DNA of 64,000 nt from Cellvibrio sp. KY-GH-1 (lineage in GTDB: Bacteria > Pseudomonadota > Gammaproteobacteria > Pseudomonadales > Cellvibrionaceae), in NCBI RefSeq assembly GCF_008806975.1, contig NZ_CP031728.1:4299501-4363500 (forward strand). Reading direction: 5' to 3'. Below the pieces are notes generated by a model. The model made no database searches. It saw only the letters and a list, made by a program, of their open reading frames with translations, and had not been told where the DNA came from. This document shows positions 8,764-18,783 of this stretch, one piece after another. Position 1 is the stretch's first letter; each line of letters begins with the position of its first letter. The position numbers and the translations under genes are program-made.

Positions 8764-11016
8764 ATGAAATTTCGTTTTCCCATTGTCATCATCGATGAAG
8801 ACTTCCGTTCCGAGAACACCTCGGGTTCCGGCATTCGCGCCCTTGCCGATGCCATAGAGCAGGAAAATTGGGAGGTGCTCGGTGTCACCAGCTATGGTGA
8901 TTTGTCGCAATTTGCGCAACAACAATCCCGTGCATCCGCTTTTATTCTATCGATTGACGACGAGGAATTTGGTACCGGTTCTCAAGAAGAGACTGACCAC
9001 GCCCTAAAAGCCCTGCGTGCGTTTGTGGAAGAGATTCGCTACAAAAACGCGGATATCCCGATTTATCTCTACGGTGAAACCCGCACCTCACGCCATATCC
9101 CCAACGATATCTTGCGCGAGCTGCACGGCTTCATTCATATGTTTGAAGACACGCCCGAATTCGTGGCGCGCCATATTATTCGCGAAGCCAAATCCTACCT
9201 TGATGGTTTGGCTCCACCGTTTTTCCGCGCTCTGGTTCATTATGCGCAAGACGGTTCTTACTCCTGGCACTGCCCCGGTCACTCCGGCGGTGTAGCTTTT
9301 TTGAAATCGCCGATCGGCCAGATGTTCCACCAATTCTTCGGCGAGCGCATGCTGCGCGCCGACGTGTGTAACGCGGTGGAAGAGTTGGGCCAATTGTTGG
9401 ATCACACCGGCCCAATCGCCGCCTCCGAACGCAATGCCGCGCGTATTTTTAATGCCGACCACTGCTACTTTGTAACCAACGGAACCTCCACCTCCAACAA
9501 AATGGTGTGGCACTCAACCGTAGCGCCGGGCGATATTGTTGTGGTTGACCGCAACTGCCACAAATCGATTCTGCACTCGATCATTATGTGCGGTGCGATT
9601 CCGGTATTCCTGATGCCGACGCGCAACAACCTCGGCATTATCGGCCCGATTCCGCTGGAAGAATTCACCCCCGAAAGCATCGAGCGCAAAATTCAGGCGA
9701 ACCCGTTTGCGCGCGAAGCCAAAAACAAAAAGCCGCGTATCCTCACTATCACCCAATCGACTTACGACGGTGTGCTCTACAACGTAGAGACGCTGAAAAA
9801 TATGCTTGATGGGAAAATTGATACGCTGCATTTCGATGAAGCCTGGTTGCCGCACGCCACCTTCCACGAGTTCTATCAAGACATGCACGCGATTGGCAAA
9901 GATCGTCCGCGCGCGAAAGAGTCGATGATTTTCTCCACCCAATCCACGCACAAATTGCTCGCTGGCTTATCCCAGGCATCGCAAGTGTTGGTGCGTGAAT
10001 CGGAAAAAGTAAAACTGGATCAGGATGCGTTTAACGAAGCTTACCTGATGCACACCTCCACCTCGCCGCAATACTCCATTATCGCGTCCTGCGATATCGC
10101 CGCAGCCATGATGGAAGCGCCCGGCGGTCATGCGCTGGTAGAAGAATCGATTCTGGAAGCGCTGGATTTCCGCCGCGCCATGAAAAAAGTGGACGAAGAG
10201 TGGGGCCAGGATTGGTGGTTCCAGGTCTGGGGTCCGGATGAATTCGCGGAAGACGGTGTTGGCGATCGCGAAGACTGGGTATTGCGCAGCGATGACAATT
10301 GGCACGGCTTCGGCAAACTCGCGCCTAACTTCAACATGCTCGACCCGATCAAAGCCACTATCGTAAACCCCGGTTTGTCAGTGAATGGCCAATTCAGCGA
10401 GACCGGTATTCCCGCATCGATTGTGACCAAATACTTGGCGGAGAACGGCGTAATTATCGAGAAGTGCGGCCTCTATTCGTTCTTCATTATGTTCACCATC
10501 GGCATCACCAAAGGCCGTTGGAATACTCTGGTGGCGGCGCTGCAACAATTTAAAGATGACTACGACAAAAACCAGCCGATGTGGCGAATCATGCCTGAGT
10601 TTGCACAAGCCAACCCGCGCTACGAGCGCATGGGCCTGCGCGATCTTTGCCTGCAGATCCACGATTTCTACAAGGCTTACGACGTAGCGCGTTTGACCAC
10701 TGAAATGTATTTGTCGGATATGCAACCGGCGATGAAGCCTTCCGACGCCTTTGCCAAAATGGCGCACCGCGAAATCGAACGCGTGCCTATCGATCAACTC
10801 GAAGGTCGCATTACCTCGATTTTGTTAACGCCATACCCGCCGGGAATTCCACTGTTAATTCCAGGCGAGCGCTTTAACAAAACCATCGTGGACTATTTGA
10901 AATTCGCGCGCGATTTCAACGAGAAGTTCCCTGGTTTTGAAACCGACGTTCACGGCCTGGTGAAGCGCGAAGTGGATGGCAAAAAAGACTACTATGTAGA
11001 CTGCGTTAAACAATAA
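8764..11016 (+). CDS. Orn/Lys/Arg decarboxylase, PLP-dependent (large wing-domain type)
   Basis: This 750-residue fold-type I PLP enzyme has the length of AdiA/CadA/SpeC-type decarboxylases. It has an N-terminal flavodoxin-like wing domain (residues ~1-130), the core motif WHCPGHSGGVAFLKSP, the aspartate site FDEAWLPHA and the PLP-lysine motif STQSTHKLLAGLSQAS, then a C-terminal domain. It decarboxylates a basic amino acid in the cytoplasm, giving agmatine, cadaverine or putrescine. I cannot assign the substrate. No cognate antiporter gene adjoins it, which argues for polyamine synthesis rather than an acid-resistance pair. The ATG at 8764 is preceded by GGAG at 8755. Confidence 0.93.
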   Translation: MKFRFPIVIIDEDFRSENTSGSGIRALADAIEQENWEVLGVTSYGDLSQFAQQQSRASAFILSIDDEEFGTGSQEETDHALKALRAFVEEIRYKNADIPIYLYGETRTSRHIPNDILRELHGFIHMFEDTPEFVARHIIREAKSYLDGLAPPFFRALVHYAQDGSYSWHCPGHSGGVAFLKSPIGQMFHQFFGERMLRADVCNAVEELGQLLDHTGPIAASERNAARIFNADHCYFVTNGTSTSNKMVWHSTVAPGDIVVVDRNCHKSILHSIIMCGAIPVFLMPTRNNLGIIGPIPLEEFTPESIERKIQANPFAREAKNKKPRILTITQSTYDGVLYNVETLKNMLDGKIDTLHFDEAWLPHATFHEFYQDMHAIGKDRPRAKESMIFSTQSTHKLLAGLSQASQVLVRESEKVKLDQDAFNEAYLMHTSTSPQYSIIASCDIAAAMMEAPGGHALVEESILEALDFRRAMKKVDEEWGQDWWFQVWGPDEFAEDGVGDREDWVLRSDDNWHGFGKLAPNFNMLDPIKATIVNPGLSVNGQFSETGIPASIVTKYLAENGVIIEKCGLYSFFIMFTIGITKGRWNTLVAALQQFKDDYDKNQPMWRIMPEFAQANPRYERMGLRDLCLQIHDFYKAYDVARLTTEMYLSDMQPAMKPSDAFAKMAHREIERVPIDQLEGRITSILLTPYPPGIPLLIPGERFNKTIVDYLKFARDFNEKFPGFETDVHGLVKREVDGKKDYYVDCVKQ

Positions 11017-11050
11017 AGCTGCCGTTCATGAACAGGATGTTATAAATTCA

Positions 11051-11083
11051 AAAGCCACTTCATTTACATGGAGTGGCTTTTTT
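11051..11083 (+). terminator. Rho-independent terminator
   Basis: The stem AAAGCCACT/AGTGGCTTT (11051-11059 and 11072-11080) is followed by further T residues, just after the decarboxylase stop. Confidence 0.8.
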
Positions 11084-11120
11084 GTTGTTTGTGCCTCAGC
11101 AGGAGCCTCACAAGGAAGCT

Positions 11121-12020
11121 ATGTATATTTTCAAGCTTACAATCCTCATCTGGTTATTGGTTAGTTCCCAATTACTATTGGCGGAAATCTACAAATATCA
11201 GGACGCAAATGGTAAATGGCAATACACCGATAAAAAGCCCAAAGAATCAACCGCTGAAGTGGTTGACTACAAAAGCAGTGAAAAAAAGCAGTTGGGTCCA
11301 GAATTTGTTGTCGTCCAGCGCCAAGCTAATAATGTGTTGCGCGTTACTAATCCATTTCATGGCCCTATCGAAATTGAGCTACTTTCATCGCAGCTTCAGG
11401 GCGGGCGAAAGTCGTGGCTAATTCCAGCACAAGGGCGACTGGATTTATTTCAAAGCGAAAATCCGGTCGAAGCCTATAAGTACCGTTGGCAATTAGGGGA
11501 TTCCAAAGTCACACTTTCCGATCAAACCTATCAATTTCCAGTAAACACGCTGTCCTGCACTTATATTTCGCAGGCCTTCAACGGACGTTTTTCTCACTCA
11601 AAAGATCATTCTCGCTACGCGGTGGATATCGCCATGAATGTGGGCACGCCCATAGTTGCCGCTCGTGCCGGGGTCGTCGTTGGTGTGAAAGACGATTATC
11701 ACATGGGGGGTGTGAATGAATATTTTCTGGATAAAGGCAATTACGTTATTGTTATGCATGAGGACGGTAGTTTTGCCAGTTACTTCCATATTCTGCTTGG
11801 CACTGCGTCAGTAAAAGCCGGTGACAAGGTGAAATCCGGGCAGTTACTTGCCAAATCCGGGTCGTCTGGTTTTTCTTCCGGACCTCATTTGCATTTTGTC
11901 GTGAGTCGCAATGCCGATTTTAAAAGCGTATCGGTTCCGTTTCATTTTGTTACTCGGGATGGAAATACAGTTTATCCAACCGAAGGCCTGAAAATATGTG
12001 ATCAATTAGTTCGCGGATAG
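11121..12020 (+). CDS. Exported M23-family peptidase with N-terminal DUF4124 domain
   Basis: The start at 11121 has AAGGA upstream and gives a signal peptide (MYIFKLTILIWLLVSSQLLL, cut near LLA-EIYKY). DUF4124 follows (IYKYQDANGKWQYTDKKP), then a beta-rich region and a C-terminal M23/LytM domain with YAVDIAMNVGTPIVAARAG, SYFHI and GPHLHFVV. M23 enzymes cut peptidoglycan cross-links with a zinc ion held by His/Asp/His. The HxH motif is present; the first ligand position reads RYAVD where lysostaphin-type enzymes have HxxxD, although nearby His residues (HSKDHS) could substitute. Activity is therefore likely but not certain. An extension to 11073 would start inside the terminator. Confidence 0.8.
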   Translation: MYIFKLTILIWLLVSSQLLLAEIYKYQDANGKWQYTDKKPKESTAEVVDYKSSEKKQLGPEFVVVQRQANNVLRVTNPFHGPIEIELLSSQLQGGRKSWLIPAQGRLDLFQSENPVEAYKYRWQLGDSKVTLSDQTYQFPVNTLSCTYISQAFNGRFSHSKDHSRYAVDIAMNVGTPIVAARAGVVVGVKDDYHMGGVNEYFLDKGNYVIVMHEDGSFASYFHILLGTASVKAGDKVKSGQLLAKSGSSGFSSGPHLHFVVSRNADFKSVSVPFHFVTRDGNTVYPTEGLKICDQLVRG

Positions 12021-12128
12021 GTACGAATTGAATTACTTTTAAGGCGCTTTTAATCGCTCGTCGCAAATTAGCAGTAAAAGTCAGTTACACAAACGATTTA
12101 CCAAATCACAATCAAACAGGGATTAACT

Positions 12129-15100
12129 ATGCGTGTTCAATGGGTTTCATGGTGCGTAATGGCGATGGCGACTATGTTGCTGGTTGCCTGCGATAAATCA
12201 ACGCCGACATCATCGTCAACGGCACCAGCGGAGGTCGCCAAGGCGGCGCAGGTGGCACCGGCGTGGGATGCGCATATCGCCGAATATCCCAAGGGGTGGA
12301 TTGCGACTGAAGCGCCCCTCTATATCCGCTTTACCCATCCGGTGGTTTCGGCCGAGCAAGTGAACACCGCGTTTGATTCGAAATTAATTAGTTTGGATAA
12401 CAAAATTCCGGTCAATCTCACCTTTACCTCAACTACCGATTTACGGATTCAGCCCGCTGAGCGGCTGCCGAGTGATACGCCTATTCGCATTAGTTTGAAT
12501 CCCAAAGGGTTACAGGGCGTTGAGCAGTCACTCGATGATTTTGCGTTTGATGTGCGCACCATCAAGCAGGATTTTGATTTGAAGGTGAACAGCCTGAGTG
12601 TCATGACCGGTAATGAAGAGCAAATGCAATTGAGCGGCAGCATTATTACGGCGGATACGGCCGAGTTGGATAGGGTAAAAAAAGTGCTCTCACTACGCGT
12701 GAATGACACTATGGCCGACGCCGTTTGGACGCAAGAGACAGATAAAAAGACGCACAATTTTTTACTGACCGGAATTAATCGCACGGATACGACCGACAAT
12801 ATTCATTTGGAGTGGGATGGTGCCCCACTCGGTTCTTCCGATAAAGGCGCACGCGATTTGGAAATTCCGGCGTTAAAAGTATTTCAAGTCACGGGCGTAC
12901 AGGTGATCCGTGAGCCGAATCCCGCCATTGAAATTCAATTTTCGGATGAGTTGGATAGCAATCAAAATATCAGTGGCTTAATCAGTTTGGGCGGAAAGCC
13001 GGTTAGCGCGATTATCGATGGCAGTGTAATTCGCCATACTCTTGATCAAAACCCCAGCGGTGAATTGGATTTGGTCGTCAACGCAGCGGTGAGCAGTAAT
13101 AAACAAAAAACATTGGCTAACGACTATCAACAAAAACTGGTATTGCAGTTGGTAAAACCCCTGGTGCGCTTTGTGGGCAAAACGTCCATCCTGCCACCGG
13201 CCAGTCAAATTTCTGTGCCCTTTGAGGCGGCGGGTGTGGATTCAGTACAGGTGATTGCTTTTAAAGTATTTGCCAATAATATCGGCCAATATTTGCAGGA
13301 CTATCAATTAACCTCCGCGACCGCAGCATCCGATACCGGTCGTTACCTCTGGCGTAAAACCTATCGCCTGCCGGAAATTCCGCGCGCGGGTGCGCAGCGT
13401 TTTAATCTGGATCTCACCGAATTAATGGCCCAACATCCAGATGGTTTAATTCGCGTGGAGTTGCGCATTGATCGCAGCAATTCTGTGTACACCTGCGATT
13501 CAGCGCGCCCGAGTGAGCCGGTCAGCAAAATGCCGGAAAATAGCGATGGCGAAAATTACTACGAGCGCGAAGAAGAGCCGGCTTGGTATCAGCAGTATTA
13601 CCAATCGCAAGGTTATTACAATTACAGCGAACGCAATAACCCCTGCGACGATACCTACTATTACTACGGCGATGAAATTTCTTCCGCGCGCAATTTTATA
13701 GTGTCCAATATTGGTTTAATGGCCAAGCGTGCCGATGGCAATCAACTGCATATTATCAGTACCGAATTAAATTCAGCCAAACCCTTGAGTGGCACGGAGA
13801 TTACCGCGTACAACTATCAGCGCCAGCCGATTGGTACAGGCACTACGGACAGCTACGGCATGCTGCAATTAACTACGGATGGAGTGCCGTTTTATTTAGA
13901 AGCAAAAAATGGTAAGCAGCCAGGTTATCTGCGTTTGCGCAACAGCGAAGCGCTGCCTACCAATCAGTTTGATGTGAGTGGCGAACATATCAAAGGTGGT
14001 TTAAAAGGTTTCCTCTACGGCGAGCGCGATGTGTGGCGCCCGGGCGATGATATCTTCCTCACTTTTATTCTGGAAGATAAAACCCAACAGTTACCGCCCA
14101 ACCACCCTGTATCGCTGGATTTATTTGATCCGAGCGGCAAAAAAGTGGCCAGCCAAACCAGCGTGCAACCGGTCAATGATTTTTATACGTTTAATCTGAA
14201 AACCGAAGAAACGGCGCCCACTGGAAACTATCGCGCTGTAGTTCATGTGGGTAACCGCTATTTCGATCAAATTTTAAAAATCGAAATGGTAGTGCCCAAC
14301 CGTTTGAAAGTGGATCTAACGCTCGCTGAAAATCCGCTGCGTATGTCCAGTATGCCCAGCAAGGTTTCCCTGTTTGCGCAATGGTTGCAAGGCGCGACCG
14401 CCAAGAATTTAAAAACCGATTCAGAATTAAAACTCTTCGCGCGCAAATCGGTGTTCACCGGTTTTGAACAATTTAATTTTGATGATCCAGTACGTGCATT
14501 TGCCGGTAGCACACAAAAAGTGTTTGATGGCAAAGTAGATGAGAAAGGCTACGCCGAATTTCCGGTGGAGGTCAGTCTCTCATCGCCGCCACCAGGAAAA
14601 TTAACCGCCTCCTTTACTACCCGTGTATTTGAAGAGAGCGGTAACTTCAGCACCATTTTACGCCCCTATGAATTGCTGCCCTTTGATCACTGGGTGGGCT
14701 TAAATATTCCCAAAGGCAGCGGCTACATGGATGCCATTGGCCGCGATGAAGATCATCCGGTAATCATCCAAACCCTGGGGGAAGATGGCAAAGCTGAAGC
14801 TAATCGCAGCGTTGAAATTAATGTGTACGAAATTGGCTGGCGTTGGTGGTGGGATGAAGAGGCGGAAAATCTCGCTGAATATTTTAATAATTCTACTCAC
14901 ACCGCTGTGCACACCGAAACTCTGGTGAGCGATGAAAATGGCCGCATTAATTGGCAGTTGGAAAAAAATAAATACGACTGGGGCCGTCATATTATTCGTG
15001 TGTGTGATATTGACTCCGGTGAGGCAGGTCATTGCTCCGGTGAAGTTGTATATCTGGGCTGGAGCTATGATTCCTCCGCATCGAGTGATTCCGCCACGCA

Positions 15101-17786
15101 AATGATGTTATCCACCGATAAAGAAAAATATTCAGTGGGTGATACTGCAAAAGTAAAACTGCCCAAAGCGCGTGAGGGCCGTGTGTTGCTCAGTATTGAA
15201 AATGGTACTGGCGTATTGGAAACCCGTTGGCTGGATTTGCAAGCGGGTCAAACCGAAATTGATATTCCTATTACCCAGGCGATGGCGCCCAATGTGTACG
15301 CGCATGTTGCGTTGTTGTTGCCCCATCAGGAGCGTGTTGCCGAGGCACCCATGCGCTTGTACGGCATAGTGCCGCTGCTGGTAGAAAACCCACAGACGCG
15401 TTTACAACCGACGCTGGATGTTGCCGAAAAAGTGCGCCCGGAAACTGAATTCACTATTAAAGTGGGTGAACAACATCAACGTGCGATGACTTACACATTG
15501 GCGATGGTCGATGAAGGCCTGCTCGGTTTAACCAATTTCCATGTGCCCGATGCGCACGGTTATTTTTACAAACGCGAAGCTTTAGGCGTGCGCACCTGGG
15601 ATTTATTTGATCAGGTAGTCGGGGCCTACGGTGCATCGCTGGAGCGCGTGCTTGCGGTCGGTGGTTCCGATGCGGCGCTGGAAGCTGAGCGCAAACGCCG
15701 CGAGCGTCGCTTCCCGCCGGTGGTGCAATTCCTCGGCGCCTTTGAATTAAAAGCTGGCGAAGTGCGCGAGCATAAAATTAAATTGCCACCCTATATGGGC
15801 TCGGTGCGCGTGATGTTGGTTGCCGGTGATACCGCGAACAATGCGAAAAAAGAAGATGCTGTTACTGCTTACGGCAACATCGAAAAAACCGTCACAGTCA
15901 CGCAGCCGGTCACGCTGTTTGCTACTTTGCCGCGCGTGCTTGGCCCGGGGGAGTCGGTAAATCTGCCGGTGAACGTATTTGTCAGCGAAGCCAATATCAA
16001 CAAGGTAGAAATTTCCGTAGAAGCGAACGAAATTTTTACCGTGGAAAAAGGCAGTGCTGAATTGCAATTCAGTGAGCCGGGCGATGCGATTGCCAGTTTG
16101 AAATTAAAAGTGAATGATCGCATTGGCAAAGGTCATGTGAAAGTAACGGCACGTTCAGGTGATGAAGTGGCGGTGCAAGAAATTTATATCGATTCGCGCG
16201 CGGCAAATCCACCTACCACTGTGTGGGAATCCAAAGTATTGCAACCGGGGGAAACCTGGGGATCGCCGTTAAAAGCCAACGGCATGATTGGCACCAATAC
16301 CGCCTCGCTGGAAGTCAGCACGCTTCCGCCGTTAAATCTGGATGAACGCCTGGGCTATTTAATTAGCTATCCGCACGGTTGTATCGAGCAAACCACCTCG
16401 TCGGTCTTTCCACAATTGCGTCTCGCTAAATTGGTAAATTTAACAGATGTTCAAAAAGCCGAAATTGATAACAACATTAAGGCGGGCATTAAACGCCTAA
16501 CGGGATTCCAACACGCCAGCGGTGGCTTCTCCTACTGGCCGGGCGATGCTTATGTGAACGAGTGGGCATCCAGCTATGCGGGGCATTTCTTGCTGGAAGC
16601 CAAGCGCGCCGGTTACGCAGTTCCCAAATCACTGTTGGATAATTGGGTGAAATACCAAAGCGGCGCCGCGCGCAATCCACAAATTGCGGGCAATTACTAC
16701 GATGAAATGGTTTTGGCGTATCGCCTCTACACGCTGGCATTAGCGGATAAAGCCGAATTGCCGGCCATGAATCGTTTGCGCGAAACCTTAAAAAACAATT
16801 TGAATGCATCGCAAGCCGAATACCGCATGCCTGCGCGCTGGTTGCTCGCCATGAGCTATCAGCATGTTGGACTAAAAGATGCCGCCACCGATGTGCTGGG
16901 TCAACTCTACAATCTAGTACCCACCTATAAAGACGCGGGTTACACCTATGGTTCGGATTTGCGTGATCGAGGTTTATTGCTGGCCACACTGGTGACCGTG
17001 AGCGCGGAAAAAACCCTCACGTGGGAAGTGGCTGAACAGGTTGCCAAAGAGCTTTCCAGCGGCGATTGGTATTCCACGCAAAGTATTGCCTGGGCACTAC
17101 TGGCGATGAGTGAATTTGCTGCGGCCAATACCAGCGCGAATGATTTGAAATTTGCCGTGCAACAACAAGGTGAAACCAGTTGGGTAACTCAGGGCAGTAA
17201 CAGTGCCTTCTACAAAATGGCAATCAGTAATCCGCAAGTCAGCGTGCGCAATGACCACGACGCGCCTATCCGGGTGTTGGTAAGTAATCGCGGCATTCCC
17301 GCCAATTTGCAAGAAGAACCCGCGAGCAATGGTTTGAGTATGTCGGTGAATTTTTTGACGCTGGATAATAAATCGCTCAGCGTTGAGCAGTTACCGCAGG
17401 GGCAGGATTTTGTAGCCGAAGTTACCATTCATGGCGAGTTCGATAAATTGCTACTCGACAATATTGAAAATATCGCACTCAACGCCGTAGTTCCGAGCGG
17501 CTGGCAAATCCGCAACGAACGCCTCGAGGGTGCGCAAATGCCCAAAGGCATAGACTATATGGACATTCGCGACGACCGCGTGCTGGCCTACTACTCATTG
17601 TGGCGCAACTACTACTGGTACTACCGCTACCAGGAACGCAACCAAACCAGCATAACCCTGCGCATTATTTTAAACGCGAGCTACGCCGGAAAATTCTACC
17701 TACCCGGCTGGCACACCAGCGCCATGTACAATGAGAAAATTAATGCGAAGACCAAAGGGTATTGGGTAGAGGTTGTGGCGAAGTAA
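12129..17786 (+). CDS. Alpha-2-macroglobulin family lipoprotein with thioester
   Basis: This 1885-residue periplasmic lipoprotein begins with a lipobox (MLLVACDKS; Cys about residue 21). It has the large bacterial A2M architecture: N-terminal MG domains, the bait-region half around residues 700-1150, and the thioester motif CIEQ in YPHGCIEQTTSSVFPQ followed by an alpha/alpha-toroid TED domain (residues ~1410-1700). Bacterial A2Ms trap proteases that reach the periplasm. This form (YfhM-like) is often next to pbpC, but no pbpC is present here. Several Tyr-rich stretches (YYQSQGYYNYSERN near residue 495) are unusual insertions. Confidence 0.93.
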   Translation: MRVQWVSWCVMAMATMLLVACDKSTPTSSSTAPAEVAKAAQVAPAWDAHIAEYPKGWIATEAPLYIRFTHPVVSAEQVNTAFDSKLISLDNKIPVNLTFTSTTDLRIQPAERLPSDTPIRISLNPKGLQGVEQSLDDFAFDVRTIKQDFDLKVNSLSVMTGNEEQMQLSGSIITADTAELDRVKKVLSLRVNDTMADAVWTQETDKKTHNFLLTGINRTDTTDNIHLEWDGAPLGSSDKGARDLEIPALKVFQVTGVQVIREPNPAIEIQFSDELDSNQNISGLISLGGKPVSAIIDGSVIRHTLDQNPSGELDLVVNAAVSSNKQKTLANDYQQKLVLQLVKPLVRFVGKTSILPPASQISVPFEAAGVDSVQVIAFKVFANNIGQYLQDYQLTSATAASDTGRYLWRKTYRLPEIPRAGAQRFNLDLTELMAQHPDGLIRVELRIDRSNSVYTCDSARPSEPVSKMPENSDGENYYEREEEPAWYQQYYQSQGYYNYSERNNPCDDTYYYYGDEISSARNFIVSNIGLMAKRADGNQLHIISTELNSAKPLSGTEITAYNYQRQPIGTGTTDSYGMLQLTTDGVPFYLEAKNGKQPGYLRLRNSEALPTNQFDVSGEHIKGGLKGFLYGERDVWRPGDDIFLTFILEDKTQQLPPNHPVSLDLFDPSGKKVASQTSVQPVNDFYTFNLKTEETAPTGNYRAVVHVGNRYFDQILKIEMVVPNRLKVDLTLAENPLRMSSMPSKVSLFAQWLQGATAKNLKTDSELKLFARKSVFTGFEQFNFDDPVRAFAGSTQKVFDGKVDEKGYAEFPVEVSLSSPPPGKLTASFTTRVFEESGNFSTILRPYELLPFDHWVGLNIPKGSGYMDAIGRDEDHPVIIQTLGEDGKAEANRSVEINVYEIGWRWWWDEEAENLAEYFNNSTHTAVHTETLVSDENGRINWQLEKNKYDWGRHIIRVCDIDSGEAGHCSGEVVYLGWSYDSSASSDSATQMMLSTDKEKYSVGDTAKVKLPKAREGRVLLSIENGTGVLETRWLDLQAGQTEIDIPITQAMAPNVYAHVALLLPHQERVAEAPMRLYGIVPLLVENPQTRLQPTLDVAEKVRPETEFTIKVGEQHQRAMTYTLAMVDEGLLGLTNFHVPDAHGYFYKREALGVRTWDLFDQVVGAYGASLERVLAVGGSDAALEAERKRRERRFPPVVQFLGAFELKAGEVREHKIKLPPYMGSVRVMLVAGDTANNAKKEDAVTAYGNIEKTVTVTQPVTLFATLPRVLGPGESVNLPVNVFVSEANINKVEISVEANEIFTVEKGSAELQFSEPGDAIASLKLKVNDRIGKGHVKVTARSGDEVAVQEIYIDSRAANPPTTVWESKVLQPGETWGSPLKANGMIGTNTASLEVSTLPPLNLDERLGYLISYPHGCIEQTTSSVFPQLRLAKLVNLTDVQKAEIDNNIKAGIKRLTGFQHASGGFSYWPGDAYVNEWASSYAGHFLLEAKRAGYAVPKSLLDNWVKYQSGAARNPQIAGNYYDEMVLAYRLYTLALADKAELPAMNRLRETLKNNLNASQAEYRMPARWLLAMSYQHVGLKDAATDVLGQLYNLVPTYKDAGYTYGSDLRDRGLLLATLVTVSAEKTLTWEVAEQVAKELSSGDWYSTQSIAWALLAMSEFAAANTSANDLKFAVQQQGETSWVTQGSNSAFYKMAISNPQVSVRNDHDAPIRVLVSNRGIPANLQEEPASNGLSMSVNFLTLDNKSLSVEQLPQGQDFVAEVTIHGEFDKLLLDNIENIALNAVVPSGWQIRNERLEGAQMPKGIDYMDIRDDRVLAYYSLWRNYYWYYRYQERNQTSITLRIILNASYAGKFYLPGWHTSAMYNEKINAKTKGYWVEVVAK

Positions 17787-17852
17787 AATGTGCGGCCAAG
17801 GTTTATTGAAGTAATTAACCTTGGTCGTTAATCAACTTAATGTGATTAAAAT

Positions 17853-18506
17853 ATGGAAAAGATTTTTATTTTCGCTTTAACGATGAGTATTTCAATGGGA
17901 CTATTTGCAAAAGAAACCCAGGAGCAGAAGTTCTGGTCTTGGTTTGTTAAGCATCAAGATGCATTGTTTGTAAATAATGCATCTGATGGCGAAATTCTGG
18001 ATCGTCTTTCGGGTAAGCTGACTGAGTACGGTGACGGGCTAACATTCGAACTATCCTCCGAGCGCGAAGGCAAGCGAGAGTTAATAATAAGTGCCGACGG
18101 CATCAGGGATTTATTTCCTTCTGTTCAAAAGCTGACAGCCTCTGCCCCGGATTTAAAAAAATGGGAAGTTATTGCCTTTAGGCCTCGAATGGATGATTTT
18201 GCCAAGTTCACGTTAACCTATGCCGGGGTGGATTTTGATCCTTCAACCATTTGGATTAAACCCATCATCGATGAAGGTAACTTTGATTTGATTCTCTATC
18301 ACTCTAACTTAACAGCCGAAAATAAAAATATCATCGTTGCAGGAACTTACATTTTGCTTGACATGGCTATTGGCGAATATGATGTGGTGACTGGTATTAG
18401 ATATATTGACCATCAACTTTTGCCAGAAAACCCTGCAAATGAAGGTTTGGTTCCATTTTCAGAATTGAGATATTTATTTGATAAACATAAAGGTGGCGCA
18501 AAATAA
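17853..18506 (+). CDS. Exported conserved-type protein of unknown function
   Basis: The protein has 217 residues with a Sec signal peptide (MEKIFIFALTMSISMGLFA). The mature part begins KFWSWFVKHQDALF and contains ELSSEREGKRELIISADGIR, KKWEVIAFRPRM and a late LDMAIGEYDVVTGI segment. This is a coherent globular pattern, but I cannot name the family. It stands alone 66 bases after the A2M gene and before the effector island. Its base composition is richer in A+T than its left-hand neighbours. Confidence 0.6.
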   Translation: MEKIFIFALTMSISMGLFAKETQEQKFWSWFVKHQDALFVNNASDGEILDRLSGKLTEYGDGLTFELSSEREGKRELIISADGIRDLFPSVQKLTASAPDLKKWEVIAFRPRMDDFAKFTLTYAGVDFDPSTIWIKPIIDEGNFDLILYHSNLTAENKNIIVAGTYILLDMAIGEYDVVTGIRYIDHQLLPENPANEGLVPFSELRYLFDKHKGGAK

Positions 18507-18555
18507 TAGGATTCCAAACTATCTCCCAAGGCATAACACTTATGTTTTCATTTAG

Positions 18556-18580
18556 AAGGGATAATACTCCTCTATCCTTT
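18556..18580 (+). terminator. Weak terminator hairpin
   Basis: AAGGGATA pairs with TATCCTTT (one G-T pair) and is followed by TAAAAT. It lies 50 bases after the preceding stop codon; the T-run is short, so the call is tentative. Confidence 0.4.
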
Positions 18581-18587
18581 TAAAATA

Positions 18588-18783
18588 TTGTAAGTATGGG
18601 CGGTATTTCTATTGGTATCTGCGACCACAGATGGTTCTGCGTTCGTAGGATTTTTTCAGCAATCAAAGGCTCTTCTTCTGCTGCTTTTTTCGAACTCCTC
18701 TGCGGCTTCGTACGTGTTTCAGCACTTAAAGAAAAAGATGTCTTCAATAGTTGGCTATAGAGTTGAGAGATTAGCTGGGTGAT
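18588..18783 (-). other. Open frame in phase after the immunity-like gene; possible coding remnant
   Basis: This gap holds no start-led gene. On the minus strand, however, the frame stays open past the TAG of the upstream gene (18784-18786) for about 65 codons, ending near ILTIF and a TAA. It contains SKKAAEEEPLIAEKILRTQN and WSQIPIEIPP. It may be a leftover 3' end of a displaced gene, or chance. There is no start codon with a ribosome-binding site. Confidence 0.25.

Noticed and set aside
15747..16067. Minus-strand frames inside the A2M gene
   Set aside because: They are complements of a continuous 1885-codon gene with a lipobox and thioester.
17795..17824. Hairpin CCAAGGTTTA/TAACCTTGG after the A2M gene as a terminator
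   Set aside because: The stem is imperfect and no T-run follows on either strand within a few bases.
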